Shown in pieces: positions 8,277 through 13,621 of a stretch of 15,556 nucleotides of DNA. This DNA comes from Flavobacteriaceae bacterium (GTDB lineage: Bacteria; Bacteroidota; Bacteroidia; Flavobacteriales; Flavobacteriaceae), in contig NZAX01000023.1 in the NCBI GenBank assembly GCA_002687665.1, positions 7,072 to 22,627 of the forward strand. The letters run 5' to 3'. The notes beneath the pieces are model-generated. The model saw only the letters and a list, made by a program, of their open reading frames with translations. It was not told where the DNA came from and made no database searches. Numbering within the stretch: position 1 is the stretch's first letter; each line of letters starts with the position of its first letter. Position numbers and translations under genes: made by a program.

Positions 8277-9825
8277 CGTAGTCTTGATTGTAAAAAACTC
8301 CTTTATTTTGTTTGTATTCTTGTGACTGTTTGATCATCAAATATGCCACGCTAACCATATTTCTCAACTCACAAATCCCCAGAGTTAATTTATTTTGCTG
8401 GTAAATGTCTTGTGTTTCGATAAAAATTTCCTTTAACTCCATTTCAGCCTCTATTAGTCCCGATGAGGTTTTGAAAATACCCACTTTGGTGGTCATTAAG
8501 TTTTGCAATTGCTTTTTCATTTGACTAATGGCGCTGATTTTTTCATTAGAAATATAATGTTCTTCTTTCCATTTGGGAAGCTGGAGGTAAAAATCTTGTG
8601 AGGGAAGATCTCCCTTCATTTGATCGAGGGAGTTCAGTGCCGCCCGATGAGAAAACACTAGAGATTCCAGCAGTGAATTAGAAGCCAAACGATTGGCTCC
8701 GTGCAAGCCTGTATGGCTGCATTCGCCAATGGAATACAATCCCTTTAGTTTTGTTTCTCCATAGTGATTTACACTGATACCACCACAGAAATAGTGGGCG
8801 GCAGGGATCACCGGAATGGGATCTTTGGGGGGATTAATTCCCATTTTTTGACAATTCTCCTTTATGGTGGGGAACTGATTTTCAAATTCTTTTTCGCTAA
8901 TGGCTTGACAATCTAAAAAAACATAATCGTCTCCTGTTTCATTGACCACTTCGGCAATGGATCGGGCAACGATATCCCTTGGAGCAAGTTCGGCCCGATG
9001 GTGATATTCGGTCATGAATCTTTTGCCGGATATGGTTTTTAAAATGGCACCTTCCCCCCGAACAACCTCTGATATCAAAAAAGTATTTCCGTTGATTTTG
9101 GGGTAAAGTGCAGTGGGGTGAAATTGAACAAATGGCAACCCTTCCATAAAGACTTTGGCCCTATAGGCAGCACCCAAGCCATCTCCCGTGGCGTTTTCGG
9201 GATTGGTGGTATGAGAGAAAAGCTGTCCGGCCCCTCCGGTACTTAAAACGGTGATTTGTGCTGAAATTTTAATGATTTCCTGTTCCAAATTCGAAATTAC
9301 ATATGCCCCGTAACATCTTTGATAATGGCTTCCACTGTGGTGGTCTGTAATCAAATCCACCAAGGTGTGATTTTCCAAAAGAGAGATATTGCAAAAAGTT
9401 TTGATTTTACGGATCAGGGATTTCTGAATTTCAAGTCCGGTTTTGTCTTTGTGATGTACAATCCTTTTTTCGGAATGTCCTCCTTCTTGGGTAAGATGTA
9501 ATCCATTTTTTTGTTTGTCGAAGTGGGTGCCCCAATCGATCAATTCTTGGAGGCGATCCTGTCCTTCTTTCACAACAAATTCTACTACCTCCTTATCGCA
9601 TTCTCCTGCTCCGGCGATCAGGGTGTCTTCGACGTGTTTGTCAAAAGAGTCTTTCTGAAAATTAGAGACCACTGCGATTCCACCTTGTGCATATCTTGTA
9701 TTGCTTTCCATTAGGCTATTTTTTGAAATCATAACGATTTCGAGTTTTGGATTTTGCTCTGCCATTTTGATGGAGTAGGTCAATCCTGAAATACCACTTC
9801 CTATGACGAGTACATTGGTATTCAT
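8269..9825 (-). CDS. nadB: L-aspartate oxidase
   Basis: NadB is an FAD enzyme that oxidises L-aspartate to iminoaspartate, which NadA then uses. The product is 518 residues, slightly shorter than the 540 of E. coli. GSGISG (9-14) is the dinucleotide-binding loop. RYAQGGIAVV (44-53) and TGGAGQLFSHTTNPENATGDG-type residues (196-216) bind FAD. Catalytic and substrate positions align with the E. coli enzyme: E114 in LTQEGGHS, H236 in FHPTAL, R283 in APRDIVARS, H344 in HYFCGGI and R379 in GANRLASNS. The HYFCGG context distinguishes L-aspartate oxidase from the related succinate dehydrogenase and fumarate reductase flavoproteins only in part; the nadA and nadC neighbours settle it. It begins 4 bp after the nadA stop and overlaps nadC, so the three genes form a tight operon. 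Confidence 0.97.
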   Translation of the reverse strand: MNTNVLVIGSGISGLTYSIKMAEQNPKLEIVMISKNSLMESNTRYAQGGIAVVSNFQKDSFDKHVEDTLIAGAGECDKEVVEFVVKEGQDRLQELIDWGTHFDKQKNGLHLTQEGGHSEKRIVHHKDKTGLEIQKSLIRKIKTFCNISLLENHTLVDLITDHHSGSHYQRCYGAYVISNLEQEIIKISAQITVLSTGGAGQLFSHTTNPENATGDGLGAAYRAKVFMEGLPFVQFHPTALYPKINGNTFLISEVVRGEGAILKTISGKRFMTEYHHRAELAPRDIVARSIAEVVNETGDDYVFLDCQAISEKEFENQFPTIKENCQKMGINPPKDPIPVIPAAHYFCGGISVNHYGETKLKGLYSIGECSHTGLHGANRLASNSLLESLVFSHRAALNSLDQMKGDLPSQDFYLQLPKWKEEHYISNEKISAISQMKKQLQNLMTTKVGIFKTSSGLIEAEMELKEIFIETQDIYQQNKLTLGICELRNMVSVAYLMIKQSQEYKQNKGVFYNQDYVE

Positions 9826-9829
9826 ATTT

Positions 9830-10825
9830 CTAGCCGAGCTTTAGCATTCTGGTGATGGGAAGTTTGGCTTTTTCTATCAGGCTTTGGGAAAGTTTTACCT
9901 CGGGCTTTTCATGTTCCAAACACAGATATAATTTCTCCAGTGTATTGAGTTTCATAAAGGCACATTCGCTACAAGCACACGTTTCATCTTCTACCGGGGC
10001 AGGAATAAATATTTTTTGTGGACAGCGTTTTTTCATCTCGTGAAGAATTCCCGCCTCGGTAGCTACGATAAAGCTTTGTGCAGAATCTTTCTCTACAAAG
10101 TTTAACAAGCCTGAAGTACTACCGATGTAATGTGCAATATCAAGAACTTGAGATTCACTTTCTGGATGTGCGATGAATTTGGCTGTGGGGTTTTCCTTGG
10201 AGAGCGTTACAATTCTTTCGAATGAGAAAGCTTCGTGAACTATACAAGACCCGTCCCATAAGATCATATCCCTACCGGTTTCTCTGATCAGATAACGTCC
10301 CAGGTTTTTGTCGGGAGCAAAAATGATGGTCTCTCCTTCGGGTATCGAATCAATTACCCTTACTGCATTACTCGAAGTACATACAATGGAACTCAATGCT
10401 TTAATTTCTGCCGAGCAATTGATGTAGGTCACTACATGTGCACCAGGGTATTGGTCAATAAATTTTTTAAAATCCGGAGGCGGGCAGGAGTCGGCTAGTG
10501 AGCAGCCTGCATTTAGATCCGGGAGAATGACTTTTTTGGTGGGATTGATGATTTTGGCCGTTTCGGCCATAAAATGCACTCCGGAAAAAATAATCGTTTC
10601 GGCTTCAACTTTTTCTGCCACTTGAGCCAAATATAGGCTGTCGCCTAAGTAGTCGGCCAACTCTTGAATTTCGGCTTCTTGGTAGTAATGCGCCAGCAAT
10701 ACTGCCTTTTTTTCTTTTTTGAGTCGCTTGATTGCTGAAACTAAATCAAGTCCTTCAGGGATTTCTAAATCCAAGTATCCCATGCGGTTCAACCTTTGCG
10801 TTACCTCATCTGAGGTGAGTTCCAT
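9830..10825 (-). CDS. nadA: Quinolinate synthase (4Fe-4S)
   Basis: NadA condenses iminoaspartate from NadB with dihydroxyacetone phosphate to give quinolinate, using a [4Fe-4S] cluster with one open iron site. From the ATG at 10825 the product is 331 residues. The three expected cluster cysteines are present: C108 (LNAGCSLADSC), C194 (WDGSCIVHE) and C288 (CSECAFMKL). The fold shows the triplicated alpha/beta units typical of the family: LLAHYYQEAEIQELADYLGD (43-62), FSGVHFMAETAKI and the later FIAHPESE and GSTSGL segments. Further cysteines at 283 and 285 form a CxCxxC with C288. The frame extends to a TTG at 10859-10861, adding 12 residues, but that codon lies upstream of the likely -7 promoter element, so the ATG is preferred. 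It is first in the nadABC operon. Confidence 0.97.
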   Translation of the reverse strand: MELTSDEVTQRLNRMGYLDLEIPEGLDLVSAIKRLKKEKKAVLLAHYYQEAEIQELADYLGDSLYLAQVAEKVEAETIIFSGVHFMAETAKIINPTKKVILPDLNAGCSLADSCPPPDFKKFIDQYPGAHVVTYINCSAEIKALSSIVCTSSNAVRVIDSIPEGETIIFAPDKNLGRYLIRETGRDMILWDGSCIVHEAFSFERIVTLSKENPTAKFIAHPESESQVLDIAHYIGSTSGLLNFVEKDSAQSFIVATEAGILHEMKKRCPQKIFIPAPVEDETCACSECAFMKLNTLEKLYLCLEHEKPEVKLSQSLIEKAKLPITRMLKLG

Positions 10826-10842
10826 AATCAAATGATTTAATA

Positions 10843-10850
10843 CAAAATTA
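10843..10850 (-). promoter_or_regulatory. Candidate -7 promoter element for nadABC
   Basis: The minus-strand octamer is TAATTTTG, matching the Bacteroidota -7 consensus TAnnTTTG. It lies 17 bp before the nadA ATG. No good TTTG -33 element is found about 19-21 bp further upstream. The 59-bp gap after truB is long compared with the other junctions in this run, which fits a new transcription start here. Confidence 0.4.
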
Positions 10851-10852
10851 TT

Positions 10853-10881
10853 AAAAATCAAGGATTATAAGGTTCATCCCT
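10853..10881 (-). terminator. Weak hairpin plus T-run after truB
   Basis: On the minus strand AGGGAT (10881-10876) can pair with ATCCTT (10865-10860) across a 10-nt loop, using one G-T pair, and is followed by GA and five T residues (10857-10853). It lies just after the truB stop and just before the nadA promoter candidate, where a terminator would make sense. The stem is short and AT-rich, so it may be inefficient or a chance match. Confidence 0.25.
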
Positions 10882-10884
10882 AGA

Positions 10885-11583
10885 TTATATTCCGTCTAGT
10901 TTTTCTGAGATTTGATCGGGAGTGAGGGCATCTTCGACCCTGTAGAACCCTATGGCTGTTCTTCTCAATTGGCTTAAATGTCCCCCCGATTTAAGTGCTT
11001 TACCAAAATCATGGGCCAACGACCTGATGTAGGTTCCTTTTGAACAGCGAACATCAAAGTGAAGTTGTGGAAGGTCAATTTTGGTAAAATTAAATGTGTA
11101 AAGTGTTACTTTTCTGGATTCAATTTTCGTTTTTTCTCCTTTTCTGGCGTATTCATACAAACGCTTTCCTTCTTTTTTTATGGCAGAGAAAATGGGTGGG
11201 TATTGATCTATTTCGCCTTCAAACTTTTTTTTGACCACATTCAATTGCTCTTTGGTGATGTGATCAGTAGGAAAATTTTGATCTATGGTAGTTTCAAGAT
11301 CATAGGATGGGGTTGTTGCCCCCAGGGTGATGGTTCCTGTGTAGGCTTTTTCAAGGGCTTGAATTTCACTAATTTTCTTAGTCATTTTTCCTGTACAAAC
11401 CAGTAAAAGTCCCGTGGCCAATGGGTCGAGGGTTCCCGCATGGCCTACCTTAAGTTTTTTAAGTTTGTATTTCGTTTTTAAGGCCCACTTCAGCTTGTTG
11501 ACTACCTGAAAAGAAGTCCACTCCAGTGGTTTGTCTACCAAAAACAGTTGACCCTCTAGGATGGATTCAAGAGATAAATTCAT
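10885..11583 (-). CDS. truB: tRNA pseudouridine-55 synthase TruB, short form
   Basis: TruB makes pseudouridine at position 55 in the T-loop of nearly all tRNAs. From the ATG at 11583 the product is 232 residues. The N-terminal FLVDKPLEWTSFQVV (14-28) and the catalytic motif VGHAGTLDPLATGLLL (46-61), with nucleophile D53, are clear. RRTAIGFYRVEDA lies near the C-terminus. E. coli TruB is 314 residues with a C-terminal PUA domain; this protein ends after the catalytic domain and has no room for one. The frame extends upstream to a TTG at 11620-11622, which would overlap uppP by 38 bp. The ATG is better because it starts one base after the uppP stop (TGA-C-ATG), a layout typical of translational coupling, and because the added residues do not resemble the family. 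Confidence 0.96.
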   Translation of the reverse strand: MNLSLESILEGQLFLVDKPLEWTSFQVVNKLKWALKTKYKLKKLKVGHAGTLDPLATGLLLVCTGKMTKKISEIQALEKAYTGTITLGATTPSYDLETTIDQNFPTDHITKEQLNVVKKKFEGEIDQYPPIFSAIKKEGKRLYEYARKGEKTKIESRKVTLYTFNFTKIDLPQLHFDVRCSKGTYIRSLAHDFGKALKSGGHLSQLRRTAIGFYRVEDALTPDQISEKLDGI

Positions 11584-11584
11584 G

Positions 11585-12373
11585 TCACACACTAAAAAGG
11601 ATGGCCAATGCTCCCAATGCAAAACAGTAGAAACTAAAGTATTTGAGTTGGCTTTTTTTTACCAGAGCAACCATCCAACGACATGCAAAAACTCCGGTAA
11701 TGAAGGCGCTTACAAAACCTACCAACAAAGGAAGTAGCGCAGTGCTGTCCTGACTTAGGTCGCCATCCATCAAGCTTTTGGCCATACTTCCCAGGATTAG
11801 TGGAATGACCATGAGGAAAGAAAATCGGGCTGCCTTGTTGCGGTCAATCTTGAGTAAAACGGCCAGTGCTATGGTGGCGCCACTTCTTGAAATTCCCGGA
11901 AGAATTGCAATGGCTTGGATAACACCTATGTAAAATGTGTTGCTGTAATTCAATTCCTTATTGTTTTCATTGACCTGATCTGCCAGAAACAATAACAAGG
12001 CCGTGATCATTAACATGACACCTACCAAAGCAATTTTGCCAACAAAAAGAGAAGCGATAAAATCTTCAAAAATAAGACCGATGATTACTGCTGGGATCAT
12101 GGAGAGGATAATTTTCAGGCTGAAATTCAAACTCTCTCCTCTTTTAAAACGCAACAAATCGGACAGAATCATGAAAATGTCTTTTCTGAACACAAAAATG
12201 GTGCTGAAGGCCGTTGCAGCGTGGAGGGTAATGGTGACCAACAAGCCTTGTTGTTGTTCATAATCACTTCCGAAAATGGCTTTGACCAATTCCAAATGAC
12301 CGCTAGAGGAGACAGGCAGAAACTCTGTAAGGCCTTGGACAATTCCAAGAATCAGCGTTTCTAGCGCACTCAT
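11585..12373 (-). CDS. uppP: Undecaprenyl-diphosphatase UppP (BacA type)
   Basis: UppP is an integral inner-membrane enzyme that removes a phosphate from undecaprenyl diphosphate, returning the lipid carrier to peptidoglycan and surface-polymer synthesis. Loss lowers, and extra copies raise, bacitracin tolerance in other bacteria. The product is 262 residues with about eight hydrophobic segments. The two active-site motifs are intact: QGLTEFLPVSSSGH (13-26), with E17 and H26, and LPGISRSGAT (158-167), with R163. The start codon overlaps the stop of the DUF3098 gene in an ATGA, and truB begins one base after its own stop. All three are therefore expected to be cotranslated from one message with ftsX. 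Confidence 0.97.
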   Translation of the reverse strand: MSALETLILGIVQGLTEFLPVSSSGHLELVKAIFGSDYEQQQGLLVTITLHAATAFSTIFVFRKDIFMILSDLLRFKRGESLNFSLKIILSMIPAVIIGLIFEDFIASLFVGKIALVGVMLMITALLLFLADQVNENNKELNYSNTFYIGVIQAIAILPGISRSGATIALAVLLKIDRNKAARFSFLMVIPLILGSMAKSLMDGDLSQDSTALLPLLVGFVSAFITGVFACRWMVALVKKSQLKYFSFYCFALGALAILFSV

Positions 12374-12615
12374 TTACTTTTTTTTTGGGGCATTAAGATG
12401 GCGTAAATTGCCAGTCCAAAACCCATAAGAACGATGGTGGGTGCCAATCTGATTCTGCGGAAATTAAAAATTTCTGGGTTAAAAAAGTTGGGATCCTCAC
12501 TTCCTCCACCTGCCATAAGTATAAAACCAAAGGCAATCAATGCAATAGAAAGGAGTAAAAACCGATAATTTCTTTTGCTGAACAAGAATTCTTTTTTTTG
12601 GGTTGGGTCACTCAT
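12370..12615 (-). CDS. DUF3098 family small membrane protein, function unknown
   Basis: The product is 81 residues with two predicted membrane helices at about 17-36 and 56-74, joined by a short loop with the conserved-looking GGGSEDPNFFNPEIFNFRR segment (36-54). Both ends are lysine-rich, with KKEFLFSKRNY before the first helix and PQKKSK at the end, which suggests both termini are cytoplasmic and the loop faces the periplasm. I recognise it as DUF3098, a family found in Bacteroidota and commonly placed between ftsX and uppP. It starts 9 bp after ftsX, and its TGA overlaps the ATG of uppP. No biochemical role is known to me. The context suggests a job at the membrane linked to division or the lipid carrier, which is inference only. 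Confidence 0.9.
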   Translation of the reverse strand: MSDPTQKKEFLFSKRNYRFLLLSIALIAFGFILMAGGGSEDPNFFNPEIFNFRRIRLAPTIVLMGFGLAIYAILMPQKKSK

Positions 12616-12624
12616 CTTAATTCT

Positions 12625-13503
12625 TTAATTTACTGCGTCAGACTTTAGATTCAGATAACGTTGGGTGGCAAAGAAAGTACTTATAATTGTGATCCCCAAA
12701 CCCAATGTAAATACTCCTGCGAAAACCAATGCTGGTTCGAGTGGGTTTTCGAAAATTTGCAATTCGGGAAATCGTTTTTGGATTTCATAAAGCACTAAAG
12801 CCATTCCCGACATGGCAATGATAGAACCCAAAGTACTCATCAGCAGGTGGGTTTTGATAAAAGGTCCTCGGATAAAACTTTTAGTTGCTCCTACCAATTG
12901 CATGGTTTTGATGATCAGCCTTTTGGAGTATATGGAAAGTCGGATGGAACTATTGATCAACAGCACCGCCACAAAGATAAACAGGCCACTGGCCAAAAAC
13001 ATCCAAAAAGTTATTTTTTTGATGTTTTCATCCAGTAACTCCAGCAGCGGTCGGTCGTAGACCACTTCATTCACATAGCTGTAAAGTGTAATGTCTTTAC
13101 TTAATTTGGAGACCATGGCAGGGTTCAGAAAAGGTGCTTTAAAGTATACGTCTATTGAATTGAGTAGCGGATTGTAGCCCAAAAATTCCATAAAGTCCTC
13201 ACCAATTTCGTTGGCGTGTCTTTTGGAAGCTTCTTCTTTGGATACGAAATTGACTTTTTTGGTAGCAACATTCAAACGCAAGGTTTTTTGCAATTGCTTA
13301 AGTTGGATTTCTTTGGCAGCGTCTTTCACATAAATTGTCATCACGATCTGTTCCTTGAAGTGATCGGCTACTTTTTTCGAATTGACCAACAAAACGCCCA
13401 AAATACCAGTTAAAAATAACACCAAAGAAATACTCACCACTACTGAAAAGTATGATGAAATTAGTCTTCGCTTGTTAAATTTTTCTTCCGGTATTTGGTT
13501 CAT
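12625..13503 (-). CDS. ftsX: Cell-division ABC transporter-like permease FtsX
   Basis: FtsX pairs with the ATPase FtsE and, in studied bacteria, transmits ATP hydrolysis across the inner membrane to activate cell-wall hydrolases at the division site. The product is 292 residues with the family topology: a cytoplasmic N-terminus, helix 1 (about 20-41), a periplasmic domain (42-162), then helices at about 166-184, 215-238 and 257-279. The cytoplasmic loop after helix 2 contains the typical IKTMQLVGATKSFIRGPF (198-215), where FtsE would contact it. The FxFTL-type C-terminal permease domain is complete. No ftsE is present in the window; in E. coli ftsE is immediately upstream of ftsX. The gene is first in its operon, divergent from leuS, with 118 bp between the two starts. 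Confidence 0.95.
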   Translation of the reverse strand: MNQIPEEKFNKRRLISSYFSVVVSISLVLFLTGILGVLLVNSKKVADHFKEQIVMTIYVKDAAKEIQLKQLQKTLRLNVATKKVNFVSKEEASKRHANEIGEDFMEFLGYNPLLNSIDVYFKAPFLNPAMVSKLSKDITLYSYVNEVVYDRPLLELLDENIKKITFWMFLASGLFIFVAVLLINSSIRLSIYSKRLIIKTMQLVGATKSFIRGPFIKTHLLMSTLGSIIAMSGMALVLYEIQKRFPELQIFENPLEPALVFAGVFTLGLGITIISTFFATQRYLNLKSDAVN

Positions 13504-13621
13504 AGGATCGGTTTATTTAAGTAAAATTAAAAAACCATCAATAAAAAGGGCCTTGAGTGCCGGAAACTTTTTTTCCTTTCCTTAATAAGCGTATTTTTAA
13601 GCATTCAAAAAACAAGCCTTA
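13504..13621. promoter_or_regulatory. Divergent ftsX/leuS intergenic region
   Basis: This 118-bp AT-rich stretch must hold the starts of transcription for ftsX (leftward) and leuS (rightward). I see no full TAnnTTTG match on either strand and no convincing -33 element. The only symmetry is a short GGAAA / TTTCC dyad at about 13562-13576, too weak to name. It is too short for a T-box or other leader switch in front of leuS. Confidence 0.5.

Noticed and set aside
10826..10861. Longer nadA start at TTG 10861
   Set aside because: It adds residues not typical of NadA and would place the start upstream of the likely -7 element; the ATG at 10825 fits better.
11584..11622. Longer truB start at TTG 11622
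   Set aside because: The added residues come from the end of uppP in another frame, and ATG 11583 directly follows the uppP stop.
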